64,000 nucleotides of DNA from Shewanella yunxiaonensis. GTDB lineage: Bacteria > Pseudomonadota > Gammaproteobacteria > Enterobacterales > Shewanellaceae. A program made the position numbers and the translations under genes. Location: positions 531,001-595,000 of the forward strand of contig NZ_CP073587.1 of NCBI RefSeq assembly GCF_018223345.1. The letters are read 5' to 3'. Positions within the stretch are counted from its first letter, which is position 1, and every line of letters starts with the position of its first letter. This document shows positions 30,066-38,567 of the stretch, in pieces. The notes under the pieces were generated by a model. The model did no database searches. It saw only the letters and a list, made by a program, of their open reading frames with translations, and was not told where the DNA came from.

Positions 30066-32480
30066 TCAATTCACAAGACTGAAACTGCCATTAGTGGTCA
30101 CGCCATCCCAGCTGCCTGTTACATCCGTTGTGGTAATGCTATAACTGCCTGTGGCAGTACCGCCAGTGCCCTTACGGTTTGGTGTCGAAGTTTTCCAACG
30201 CGATTCTGCAATACCATCATTATCACTGGCCGCGCTAATCAGAGAGATGCTCTCAAGGCTAGAAATATGAGTGATATTGCTGGTGACAATGGCTCCTGCA
30301 ACCGGCTCTCCATTTGCGTCATGCAGCACTGAGCGAATAATCACTTCATCGCCCACCGTTATTGTGCTGGATGCTATGTAACTAGTTGTTTGCGTTTTAC
30401 CTTTTCCACTTTGTTGATAATAGCCGGTGGTAATATTCGTTACTCCGACGGTATCGTTGCTTACCGGCTGCGAGCCCCAGGTTGTCGATGCCATTAATTG
30501 TGGCTTCGCCATACCGGTATTGAGCCATGCTTCCAGCAGGTTATTGCCCTCTGTGCTAAGGAAAACATTTTCGTGATTATTGGCTAACTGCAGAAATTGG
30601 ATGTACTCCCAGCTGGTGCCTTGATATAGCAAATCAATGGTGGCGTACACCGCGTCAGTTGGTGGGTTTAGTGTGAGTTGATCATAATGTTGATAAACAC
30701 CACCTACGCCAGGATTGCCAAATTGGCTGGTCGGCACTGGCAGTGTATTGCGCCGCAATGCTTCGTCGTAACGCATACCATAAGGCGGAATGCGGTTATC
30801 CGCCGCCAAATAGTTGTTTAATGCAAAATGAAAGGTCTCAACAAGATCGCCAGCGTTGCCTGCCGCCAAATTGGCCAAGGTTGTCTCGACGTCACCAGTT
30901 AAGCGGTTGTAGTTCAGCGCTAAATTGCCGCTTAGTCCTAACGCCAGCAAACGCTCCGCCCATGCCTGGGTCATCGCATAATGTGCCGCGTAAATGCAGG
31001 TATTATTGCCGGCTAAATCCAAAATAGATTCTACTTCAACACTAGCGCCACCGGCCGGATTGGCCACGGTTACGCCAATGGGGCCGTATGCACCATCCTC
31101 ACGTAGCAGATGATTAGACGCGTCGTACCATTTGATGTTGAGCCACATACGCCGACCTTCTGGATAACCGGAAATCAGTTTGTGACCAGTGAGATTGACG
31201 ACCGTGATAGCGTTGCCACTTACGCTGATTGTCGCCGCCTGTTGTAGGTGAGTTTTCGCGCGTTCAGTTGCGAAATCCAGTGCCGTCAATTGTGCTGTTG
31301 TTAGTCCTCCGCCAAGCCTTAACTGAGCGTGGCTGTCTTGGTATTTAATGATGTCGGCGATCCAACTATTACCGCCGGTAAAATCATGTTGGGGTAAATC
31401 CCCGCGAACCGCGACGCCTTGCTTGTTAGCTCCGGTTCCTTCTACGGGTCTCATATGGCAGCTTTGGCAACTGAAATACCGCGCGGAACCATCCGCATAA
31501 TTGCCACCAGTTCCAGCTAAAAGGGCCGATTGATAGCTCTGTTCGATGGCCCCCCCTTGATGTTGTAACTCGTCAGGCAGTGATAAGAAGTCAGCGATCA
31601 ATGTCGTTGGGAACGCGCTGGCTTTGTATTCACTGTAGGTTCGCTCAACCACACCATAAGCATAAGGCGGATTGTTAAAAGCGGCTTTTTCTGTTACTGA
31701 CCCACCCATGTTGGGTGTTCCGGTTCCATCTTGAGAGGATATTACCGATGGCGCGCCAGCCTGCGCACCATTAACAGGCGCAAGATCGCCGACTACGGGG
31801 TTAGAAACATCATGGCATGAACCACAAAAATCCACATCTCGGTGAAATGTTGACTGCATAAACTGATGGCGAGCATCCGCATCAGCATATGGCCCTAATT
31901 TGGCACTGCTAGTGCTCCAGAGTGATAACATGCCACTGCCATAATAGCCTTCGGTGGCACTTTGACAGGTGCCAGAGGGCGCTAGCAGATCATCACTGCA
32001 GTTAGCAATAAAGGGCGCAATCATTGTGCCTTGCAACACAGGATCGGAATTGTCGGTATTGGTCATCACATGGCAGGTGTCGCAATCAACGCCGTTGTCA
32101 TCCATCTCAGGAATACCGGAACCATCGGTTGGTGTTGAGTGCCCGTCATACCACCCTTTGGCACTGTGGCAACGGATGCAAAAATCTCCGGCACCATCAA
32201 AATCCTGTTCGGCAATGGCTAAGGTGGCCCAGAAAATAGGATCGCGACTGGCGTTGGCCATGGCGCTACCGCGCCAGCCTGTAGCCGGTTCATTCTCTGG
32301 ATTAGCAGTGTTATAGCCGGAATGGCAGTTGTCACACTTGTCTGGTGACTCAAAGTTTCCCGACTCATTTGGCTGAGTTCCCGGCATCTGGACTTCGGTG
32401 GGAACAACAACTGCTGCAACGCAGCAATAGGAGATTAGCAGACAAGCACTAAACGAGATAAATGCGAGTTTGTTGAACAT
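30066..32480 (-). CDS. Pentaheme c-type cytochrome with Ig-like C-terminal domain
   Basis: An 804-residue exported protein. A signal peptide (MFNKLAFISFSACLLISYCCVAA) precedes five CxxCH heme sites: CDNCH, CIRCH, CDTCH, CGSCH and CQSCH, all within the first 350 residues. The middle part has no heme motif; the last 100 residues (VGDEVIIRSVLHDANGEPVAGAIVTS...) look like a bacterial Ig-like domain. The start is set by GGAGG nine bases upstream. It would act in periplasmic or outer-surface electron transfer, but the partner and substrate are unknown. Confidence 0.85.
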   Translation of the reverse strand: MFNKLAFISFSACLLISYCCVAAVVVPTEVQMPGTQPNESGNFESPDKCDNCHSGYNTANPENEPATGWRGSAMANASRDPIFWATLAIAEQDFDGAGDFCIRCHSAKGWYDGHSTPTDGSGIPEMDDNGVDCDTCHVMTNTDNSDPVLQGTMIAPFIANCSDDLLAPSGTCQSATEGYYGSGMLSLWSTSSAKLGPYADADARHQFMQSTFHRDVDFCGSCHDVSNPVVGDLAPVNGAQAGAPSVISSQDGTGTPNMGGSVTEKAAFNNPPYAYGVVERTYSEYKASAFPTTLIADFLSLPDELQHQGGAIEQSYQSALLAGTGGNYADGSARYFSCQSCHMRPVEGTGANKQGVAVRGDLPQHDFTGGNSWIADIIKYQDSHAQLRLGGGLTTAQLTALDFATERAKTHLQQAATISVSGNAITVVNLTGHKLISGYPEGRRMWLNIKWYDASNHLLREDGAYGPIGVTVANPAGGASVEVESILDLAGNNTCIYAAHYAMTQAWAERLLALGLSGNLALNYNRLTGDVETTLANLAAGNAGDLVETFHFALNNYLAADNRIPPYGMRYDEALRRNTLPVPTSQFGNPGVGGVYQHYDQLTLNPPTDAVYATIDLLYQGTSWEYIQFLQLANNHENVFLSTEGNNLLEAWLNTGMAKPQLMASTTWGSQPVSNDTVGVTNITTGYYQQSGKGKTQTTSYIASSTITVGDEVIIRSVLHDANGEPVAGAIVTSNITHISSLESISLISAASDNDGIAESRWKTSTPNRKGTGGTATGSYSITTTDVTGSWDGVTTNGSFSLVN

Positions 32481-32973
32481 AATCTTCGCCTCCATTTATT
32501 TTTCAGCTGTGGAAAGGCGACAGCTATTGTTCAAATTTTAATCAATTTAGCATGCGATATATTGACCCACCTCAAAGGAGGTCATGCTTGTTATAACATT
32601 GTGAACATTCAAAAGTGAGCATTAGACGCTTGGCGACTTAGGCGGGCGCCTGACGCAATTAAGCGGTTAGGATTCAATGGCACTTTGCCTAACATGTTAA
32701 TCAGAGATTGAGCTAACGCTGTGCCGTGACTTGGTCAATGGCGATGACCATCGCTAGTTCGCTTATCGCTATCGGCTCCATTTTCGCCTAGCACTTGCAG
32801 CCTATAGGCCTCATTCTGTGTGGCTATCTCATCTTTAAAGGTCAAGTCTGCTCACTGATTGCCCATGACCGTCCACTTATGCTCAAATAACCGCCAGCAG
32901 CTGTCGATTGTGCGCTCCACTCGATAACGAAGCGAATAGGGGAGGGCGCTAGGCCAAGGTCAGGTGAAAAAAT
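32481..32973. other. Gap between divergent cytochrome and membrane-protein genes
   Basis: About 490 bp without a convincing gene. The minus strand at about 32,650-32,940 gives scattered protein-like stretches broken by stops (such as RYRVERTIDSCWRLFEHKW) faintly like a transposase end, so it may hold a decayed insertion sequence. A weak FNR-like half-palindrome (TTGAC-N4-CTCAA) lies near 32,563. Confidence 0.35.
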
Positions 32974-33504
32974 ATGGAACATTACATCGTATACGTTGTA
33001 TCAGGATTACTCGGCACTTCAGCCGTATTACTCGGGCTTTTGATCCCAGGCGGTCCGATTGAAACCCGGGATTTCTCCCATATATCGCCTATGACACTGG
33101 GAATCTTCAATGTATTTCTTACTGTCCTGGGGATTGGGAGTCTTGCGTTAATCTATTTTTCTTTTATCGGCTCCGAGATTGCGGTCATCATGGCGGCAAT
33201 CTGTGGCGTATCCTATTTCCTCGTGTATGCGTTAGATTTGGCAAAAATCTTTCCGGTTTCGCCCAATAAAATGCCGCGCGCATTATTCTGGATTGAAGTG
33301 ATTGGGCTGATCCTATCAATCCCGCTGACATTGCTGTCACTCATATATCTATTGCTGCCAACCGAAGGTGCCGGCATCTCCGAAGTTTCCCCCAGCACTA
33401 TGCTATTGGGATTGGTGGCAGTCATTGTAGTCGGCGCCGGAATAGTGATATTCGCGACAAAATCAGCGATGAGACAAAGAGAAGCACAAGGCCCATCGCG
33501 TTGA
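32974..33504 (+). CDS. Multi-span membrane protein, unknown function
   Basis: A 176-residue protein with five likely membrane helices (about 4-24, 41-63, 66-88, 104-127, 138-160) and a short basic tail. No family recognised. It is possibly SdpI- or DUF-type. It is not obviously part of an operon. Confidence 0.55.
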   Translation: MEHYIVYVVSGLLGTSAVLLGLLIPGGPIETRDFSHISPMTLGIFNVFLTVLGIGSLALIYFSFIGSEIAVIMAAICGVSYFLVYALDLAKIFPVSPNKMPRALFWIEVIGLILSIPLTLLSLIYLLLPTEGAGISEVSPSTMLLGLVAVIVVGAGIVIFATKSAMRQREAQGPSR

Positions 33505-33722
33505 TGCAAAAGCTGTACAGCCAATCAACAACGTGAATGCCGTCAACATCCTAATCCGGTCGCTTTTGTGTGCTTCAAGTTAGAATAGCGCAGGTGATTG
33601 AATTGTTATTTTTACACTTACACTAATCCGACATTATTTTACATTTAATTTCAATATGTTGGCCTATGACTTGCGTTGATATCGATACGTCAAAGAAAAT
33701 GATATTGATATTAGGAGTCATC

Positions 33723-34499
33723 ATGCAGGTTCAATCCCCCAACCCGTTTTATCAGGCGCAGGCACTCAACAAGTACCAAACTCATGCGGAGCAGGCCCCA
33801 GCGGCTGGCAATGTCGTCACCAATAGCGCGACCAACAGTGCTACCGCCAGTACGGCAAAAGCTGTCACTGCCACTAATAATGCGGCAAGTGTTGCCTCCT
33901 ATGCGGCAAAATCTACCCCGTCAGTGTCCTTGTCATCAGAGGGTAAAGCGTTAGCAGCCGCTGAAGCAGGCCAAAAGCAGACTCATTCGTCAGTATTTCG
34001 CATGGATACCAATATGGGTAGCAAGAGCATCAATCTAGATAACTACTTTGATACCTCAGCCCAGAGCAGCAGCGGGACGTATAACACTCAGGAATTGCTG
34101 TTACCGTCAATGAGTAACCTCAAAGCCTTGACCGCTCATGCTTCAAATGCTCTGTCTACTTTGATGAAAGATAACAATATTCCGACAGCCCCTGCTGAAA
34201 TGAGCTTTGATGCTGAAGGTAATCTACAGTTGCCGGCTGACTATCAATACAAAGATCAATTGACGACCGCCCTGAATAGCAACACCTCGGTGACCCGCGA
34301 GCTGAATACCCTGAATGCGATGGCGAGAATCGTTTCCGGGAGTGCCAGTCAGGCTGAGAGCGTTGCAGGCACCACTGTTGCAGAAAATGGTACAAGTAGC
34401 GGCAGCACAGTGACCGCTGGCGCCGCATCAGGTATTGCGCTGAAATTGGCGGCCAATGGCGAGTTCCATGTCGCGGTTAATAACAAGACGTTGGCCTAG
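33723..34499 (+). CDS. Ala/Ser/Thr-rich protein of unknown function
   Basis: A 258-residue protein with no signal peptide. The first 80 residues are rich in Ala, Thr, Asn and Ser (low complexity), followed by a more ordered middle part (FRMDTNMGSKSINLDNYFDTS... LPSMSNLKALTAHASNALSTLMK). The style resembles flagellar or hook-associated accessory proteins of Shewanella, but no defining motif is visible. The start at 33723 is set by AGGAG seven bases upstream; the longer reading lacks one. Confidence 0.55.
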   Translation: MQVQSPNPFYQAQALNKYQTHAEQAPAAGNVVTNSATNSATASTAKAVTATNNAASVASYAAKSTPSVSLSSEGKALAAAEAGQKQTHSSVFRMDTNMGSKSINLDNYFDTSAQSSSGTYNTQELLLPSMSNLKALTAHASNALSTLMKDNNIPTAPAEMSFDAEGNLQLPADYQYKDQLTTALNSNTSVTRELNTLNAMARIVSGSASQAESVAGTTVAENGTSSGSTVTAGAASGIALKLAANGEFHVAVNNKTLA

Positions 34500-34650
34500 G
34501 TTCTCGGCGGCTTTTTGTCATTATCTAGGTGAATTTGCGAACAGTGAAATTTAACCTGGATGCAACAAAACTGCTTTGCAGCTTGCGGAACTTAGCGCAA
34601 ACTCAGCCACTTGAAATGCATTATTTTCATCATCTGTGTTGGGGAGTCTT

Positions 34651-34965
34651 ATGTCAGAGTTTCAGCAAGTTACAGTAGCAAAAAAAGCCAATATCTATTT
34701 TGAAGGCAAGGTAACCAGCCGCAAGCTGACTTTTGCCGATGGCACCGTTAAAACCTTGGGAATTATGTTGCCGGGTGACTATCAGTTTGGTACTGATGCT
34801 CCAGAATTAATGGAAATCCAGGTGGGGGAGTTAGATGTATTGTTGCCCGGTAGCGACCAATGGTTACATGTCTCTGGCGGGGAAAGTTTTTCCGTTCCGG
34901 GTAATGCGAGTTTTTCGTTGAAAGTACAGACTGTGACTGATTATTGTTGTTCCTATCTTAAATAA
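34651..34965 (+). CDS. ppnP: Pyrimidine/purine nucleoside phosphorylase PpnP
   Basis: A 104-residue cupin-fold enzyme (formerly YaiE/DUF1255) that splits many nucleosides with phosphate into base and ribose-1-phosphate. Typical stretches: [39 protein letters not shown], and [17 protein letters not shown] near the end. Size matches the E. coli protein (94 residues) with a small extension. GGGGAG precedes the ATG. It is followed after 20 bp by a carboxymuconolactone-decarboxylase-like gene. Confidence 0.92.
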   Translation: MSEFQQVTVAKKANIYFEGKVTSRKLTFADGTVKTLGIMLPGDYQFGTDAPELMEIQVGELDVLLPGSDQWLHVSGGESFSVPGNASFSLKVQTVTDYCCSYLK

Positions 34966-34985
34966 TCATCGGGGGAGATGCGGCG

Positions 34986-35381
34986 ATGGATAACAACGAA
35001 AAATACGCGAAGGGTTTGGCGGTCAGACGTGCAGTATTAGGTGACGCTTACGTTGATAAATCGCTAAACAATGCCACTGACTTCACTCGGCCATTGCAGC
35101 AGTTGGTGACCGCTAATTGTTGGGGTGAAGTCTGGACTAGCGAAGTTATCCCGCCCAAAACCCGTAGCCTCATTACCCTTGCGACTCTGGCAGCATTGCG
35201 TGCCAGTGAAGAAATAAAAGTCCATGTACGTGGCGCTCTTCGCAATGGTTGTAGTGTGGCCGAAATCCAGGATGTACTGTTGCAAGCAACGGTGTATTGC
35301 GGCGTTCCCGCGGGTATTGATGCATTTCGCGCAGCGAAGGAAGTTATCGAGCAGTGGCAACAGGAGCATCCCGAAGAATGA
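34986..35381 (+). CDS. Carboxymuconolactone decarboxylase (PcaC/AhpD-like) family protein
   Basis: A 131-residue all-helical protein: GLAVRRAVLGDAYVDKSL at the start, then LQQLVTANCWGEVW, PKTRSLITLATLAALRASEEIKVHVRGALRNGCSVAEIQDVLLQ, ending VPAGIDAFRAAKEVI. This closely follows PcaC (4-carboxymuconolactone decarboxylase). No other protocatechuate genes are nearby, so the substrate may differ. It forms a probable operon with ppnP and the acetyltransferase gene. Confidence 0.85.
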   Translation: MDNNEKYAKGLAVRRAVLGDAYVDKSLNNATDFTRPLQQLVTANCWGEVWTSEVIPPKTRSLITLATLAALRASEEIKVHVRGALRNGCSVAEIQDVLLQATVYCGVPAGIDAFRAAKEVIEQWQQEHPEE

Positions 35382-35413
35382 TGTCACTGCTGTTGGACAG
35401 ATAAGGAGTTGTC

Positions 35414-35914
35414 ATGTTGTGCGTCAGAGCGTTCACCGTTGCTGATTACCCAGCCGTGAGCGCTATCTATCAGCAAGGAATTGAAAGCGGCAAGGCCACT
35501 TTTCAGGTGGCCACCAAAAGCTGGGAAGAATGGGATAGTGCCATGTTACTGCAGTGTCGGCTGGTGGCCGAATTGGCCGGAAACGTGGTGGGATGGGCAG
35601 CGCTATCTGCGGTGTCTAAGCGCGCAGTCTACGCTGGTGTAGCCGAAGTCAGTATCTATGTTGCCAACGACGCCAAACAACAAGGCGTGGGTTCCGCATT
35701 GATGAGTCGTCTTATCAATGACTCCGAAACCAATGGTTTGTGGACTCTGCAGGCTGGCATCTTCAGTGAAAATAATGCCAGCATTGCGTTGCACCAGAAG
35801 TATGGTTTTAAGGTACTGGGTATACGCGAAAAGCTAGGTCAATTGCATGGCGTATGGCGCGATGTGGCGTTTATGGAGCGCCGCAGCAAAATTGTCGGAC
35901 AACCAGCCAGTTGA
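35414..35914 (+). CDS. GNAT N-acetyltransferase (phosphinothricin acetyltransferase-like)
   Basis: A 166-residue GNAT enzyme. It starts VRAFTVADYPAVSAIYQQGIESGKATFQ, has the acyl-CoA loop QQGVGSALMSRLI (Q/RxxGxG/A) near residue 95, and ends with GFKVLGIREKLGQLHGVWRDVAFMERR, all matching the phosphinothricin/methionine-sulfoximine acetyltransferase group. It transfers acetyl from acetyl-CoA to a small amino compound; the natural substrate is unknown. AAGGAG precedes the ATG. Confidence 0.85.
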   Translation: MLCVRAFTVADYPAVSAIYQQGIESGKATFQVATKSWEEWDSAMLLQCRLVAELAGNVVGWAALSAVSKRAVYAGVAEVSIYVANDAKQQGVGSALMSRLINDSETNGLWTLQAGIFSENNASIALHQKYGFKVLGIREKLGQLHGVWRDVAFMERRSKIVGQPAS

Positions 35915-36000
35915 TTGTCACTTATTCAACTCGCGTCAGTGCCGTCAATCAGAATTAAGCCATAATAATATCAAAGAGATATGCCTTGATGAGGCGTCCG

Positions 36001-36300
36001 ATGAGAAAAGCAATTTTGATCATTGCTACGTTGCTGGCTTGCGCCTGGTTGCTGACCGGCCTGTTTGTGTGGCGGGAAGCACGCAACGAAGTCGTGTTTC
36101 TTTGTGGTAACTTCACGGCCGGCGTCAGTAAGACCTCGGTACTGCAACAACTCTCCACTGGCGAATTCCTGCGGCTATCAGAACCGCCCACGACTGATGG
36201 CCATCGCATTATCGTCGATAGCCCCTACACCTTAGGTTACTATCGCTGCGTAATAGAGTTCGATAACGATGACAAAGTACGCTGGGCATCGCTGCAATAG
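36001..36300 (+). CDS. Small membrane-anchored protein, unknown function
   Basis: A 99-residue protein with an N-terminal membrane anchor or signal (MRKAILIIATLLACAWLLTGLFVW) and a small exported domain with two Cys (LCGNF, YRCVIEF) that may pair. The ATG at 36001 is preferred because GAGG lies seven bases upstream; an ATG four codons earlier is possible. It converges with nifQ. Confidence 0.55.
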   Translation: MRKAILIIATLLACAWLLTGLFVWREARNEVVFLCGNFTAGVSKTSVLQQLSTGEFLRLSEPPTTDGHRIIVDSPYTLGYYRCVIEFDNDDKVRWASLQ

Positions 36301-36310
36301 CGGCTATCTC

Positions 36311-36847
36311 TCAGCGCTCTTCTGAACCAAAGCACTCCTGATAGGTTGAACATTCATTGCAGCTAGGGGCGCGGCATACATAGTCGCCTCCATGATCGCA
36401 TAACTGCTTGTATAAAAACCGTTTCCACCGCATATTGCGATCATTGGCGTTAAATAGTTGTGGAAAATACCAGGCAAACATACGGCTCAGCCGGGGCCGT
36501 TCTGGCAGCCCGAGATCTTTCCACAGGTGGCGGTTGCCCAGGCAGCCGCAGGCGATAACGCTGGCGGCCTGTTCGGCAAAGCCTGATTCAGGATTGGCAT
36601 GTTCGATGAGCAGCGCCTTCAATTCCCGATATTCCTTTTGGCGCATCAGCAGCAGTTGTTGCCTGAGTTGGCGTCGTTCTGACAGATGTTTCTTGTCCAA
36701 GGTTTGCCGTAAGACTCGGGCGCGGCTGGTGATGGCGTCATATTCTACCGAAGCCAGACCCAATTGCGGCGGCAGCACTGTGTCACCCGCGATGTAAGAC
36801 AACATGATCGGCAACCAAAACAGTGCAACTTCGTCTTCGCTGGTCAT
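36311..36847 (-). CDS. nifQ: NifQ, molybdenum donor for FeMo-co synthesis
   Basis: A 178-residue protein with the NifQ C-terminal cysteine motif (CRAPSCNECSTYQECFG, seen spacing Cx4Cx2Cx5C) that carries an Fe-S/Mo cluster. It also has CGCLGNRHLWKDLGLPERPRLSRM, typical of NifQ. It supplies molybdenum to the NifEN/NifH complex during cofactor assembly. Its start overlaps the stop of the ferredoxin gene (ATGA, 4 bp), making it third gene of the nifB operon. Confidence 0.9.
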   Translation of the reverse strand: MTSEDEVALFWLPIMLSYIAGDTVLPPQLGLASVEYDAITSRARVLRQTLDKKHLSERRQLRQQLLLMRQKEYRELKALLIEHANPESGFAEQAASVIACGCLGNRHLWKDLGLPERPRLSRMFAWYFPQLFNANDRNMRWKRFLYKQLCDHGGDYVCRAPSCNECSTYQECFGSEER

Positions 36848-37107
36848 AATGCAGCTCCCGGACTGATGATACCGGTCAAGCTCCCTTGTGGATTAACCGG
36901 CAGGTTCATCTCGTTAACGATGGCTTCTTCAATCGGGCAGATACTGGCGCATTGCGGCGCATCATAGTGATCTTCACACCCGGTGCAGCGACGACTATGA
37001 ATGTGAAAGCGTCCATTTACGTCTGGGTCTGCATATACCGCCTGGCTGGGACATACCAATTGACAGGCATAGCACCCGACACATTTATCAGTAATGGCAT
37101 ACTTCAT
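36844..37107 (-). CDS. 2[4Fe-4S] ferredoxin of the nifB operon
   Basis: An 87-residue ferredoxin with two Cys groups: CVGCYACQLVCP near residue 10 and CTGCEDHYDAPQCASICP near 41, the second with the long insert typical of FdxN/YfhL-type ferredoxins found beside nifB. It probably passes electrons to NifB. It overlaps the nifB 3' end by 20 bp and the nifQ start by 4 bp, so the three are tightly coupled. Confidence 0.85.
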   Translation of the reverse strand: MKYAITDKCVGCYACQLVCPSQAVYADPDVNGRFHIHSRRCTGCEDHYDAPQCASICPIEEAIVNEMNLPVNPQGSLTGIISPGAAL

Positions 37108-38416
37108 GGTTACCTCCAGGCGTCAATGGGGTAGCTATTCTCGCGGCGATACTTGCGAGCGCTTCGGTGATTGGCTGGAAAGCAAAATCCACGTTAGGCG
37201 TGACTCCCAGTTTTTCCAATGCGCGCCAAGGCGCAATTCCCATGCGGGCACACAATACGGTTTGGCAATCGGCTACCGCATCGATGATCAGTTGTTTATC
37301 GCTGTCGTCATCAGGGCAGGCATGAGTACCACTGCAGTATTGAGCAACCTGGCGGGTTTCCAGATAGATAAACTGCTGTTGTTGCTTATCAAAACGATAA
37401 ATCTCGAAACGTTTGGCATGCCCAAAATGAGTTTGGATCAGCGCTTCACCATTACCTGCGACGGCTACTTTGTAACTGTGTTCAACCACTGGTTCTTCAC
37501 TTTGCCCACAACCGCCTCCCAGTGTGCCAACGGCATCGGCACGGCACTGCTGGCAATGGGTCATCTGTGGCATATATTGGGACGAGATGGCGCGAGCGGC
37601 TTCCAGTTCGGACGCTGATGGACCGCGCTGACCGCGGATGCCGAAAAAAGTCCCATGCTCAGCTGCGGAGATCAGCGGCATGATGTTATGCATCAAAGCC
37701 CCGCGGCGACGCACTTCTTGCGACACCTGCTCAATATGGTGATCGTTAATACCGGGGATCAACACGGTATTGACCTTCACCAGCATGCCAGCTGCTGCGG
37801 CCGCCTCTAAACCCGCCAGCTGGTTTTGGATCAGCCGTTCAGCGGCTGCGCGTCCGCGCAGACGTTTATGGTCGTAATACACCCAAGGGTAAATCTGCTC
37901 GCCGATTGCCGGATCAATACAGTTAATGGTAACCGTCAGGTGATGCACGCCAGCTGCCGCGAGTTCGCTAGCATAATGCTCCAGCATCAAGCCATTGGTA
38001 GAGATACATAACTGTGCCTGAGGGTCTTCCATGCGGATCTTTTTCAGGGTCGCAAAGGTGGCTTGCGAATTTGCCAGCGCGTCACCAGGTCCCGCGATAC
38101 CGACGACGGTAAGATTCGGCGCGCGTCTTTTAATGCTACGAAACTGCTTCAGGGCGCCGTCACTGTCCATCAGCCTTGATACCACCCCGGGGCGCGACTC
38201 GTTACTGCAGTCATACTTACGGTTGCAGTAATGGCACTGGATATTACAGGCGGGCGCCACCGGCAGATGCATACGCGCATACTGGTGCGCCTGCTTGGAA
38301 TAACAGGGATGGGTCGCGATCTGCTGTTGAATATCTTTAGGCAGCAGATGACGCACCTGATCAGCAGGTCTGGTTGCAGCATGTTGAGTGGTTGATGGCA
38401 TCGACTGACGTTCCAT
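37088..38416 (-). CDS. nifB: NifB, radical-SAM enzyme of FeMo-co synthesis
   Basis: A 442-residue protein that fuses two [4Fe-4S] clusters and inserts carbide to make NifB-co (8Fe core of FeMo-co). Motif CNIQCHYCNRKYDC near residue 58 binds the radical-SAM cluster. The C-terminal 120 residues (VAVAGNGEALIQTHFGHAKRFEIY and on) form a NifX/NafY-like domain, as in proteobacterial NifB. GAGGAAG precedes the ATG. A sigma54 element (38456-38470) and a NifA site (38533-38548) lie upstream. Confidence 0.95.
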   Translation of the reverse strand: MERQSMPSTTQHAATRPADQVRHLLPKDIQQQIATHPCYSKQAHQYARMHLPVAPACNIQCHYCNRKYDCSNESRPGVVSRLMDSDGALKQFRSIKRRAPNLTVVGIAGPGDALANSQATFATLKKIRMEDPQAQLCISTNGLMLEHYASELAAAGVHHLTVTINCIDPAIGEQIYPWVYYDHKRLRGRAAAERLIQNQLAGLEAAAAAGMLVKVNTVLIPGINDHHIEQVSQEVRRRGALMHNIMPLISAAEHGTFFGIRGQRGPSASELEAARAISSQYMPQMTHCQQCRADAVGTLGGGCGQSEEPVVEHSYKVAVAGNGEALIQTHFGHAKRFEIYRFDKQQQQFIYLETRQVAQYCSGTHACPDDDSDKQLIIDAVADCQTVLCARMGIAPWRALEKLGVTPNVDFAFQPITEALASIAARIATPLTPGGNHEVCHY

Positions 38417-38455
38417 GGCTTCCTCGGCATAGACGTAAACACTGAAGTACCTGTT

Positions 38456-38470
38456 GCAAACACTGTTCCT
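38456..38470 (-). promoter_or_regulatory. Sigma54 (-24/-12) promoter of nifB operon
   Basis: Minus strand AGGAACAGTGTTTGC: GG and GC exactly 10 bases apart, as the -24/-12 rule requires, 40 bp before the nifB ATG. Confidence 0.65.
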
Positions 38471-38532
38471 GCAATTTAGTTATTATCTATCAGTAGGTTA
38501 GCTATTTTGTTGGTTGCGACTGGCCGGACAAT

Positions 38533-38548
38533 TGTCGCAAACGCGACA
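38533..38548. promoter_or_regulatory. NifA binding site upstream of nifB
   Basis: TGTCGCAAACGCGACA fits TGT-N10-ACA and is a perfect dyad (TTGTCGC/GCGACAA with flanks). It lies about 80 bp upstream of the -12 element, within 20 bp of the nifA stop. Confidence 0.75.
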
Positions 38549-38567
38549 ACTGAGCCGACAAGCTGCC

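Noticed and set aside
30024..30332. Plus-strand frame opposite the cytochrome 3' end
   Set aside because: Shadow of the Ig-like domain coding region.
32650..32940. Possible transposase remnant on the minus strand
   Set aside because: Only short protein-like stretches broken by stops, with no inverted repeats or target duplication found; too weak to call an insertion sequence.
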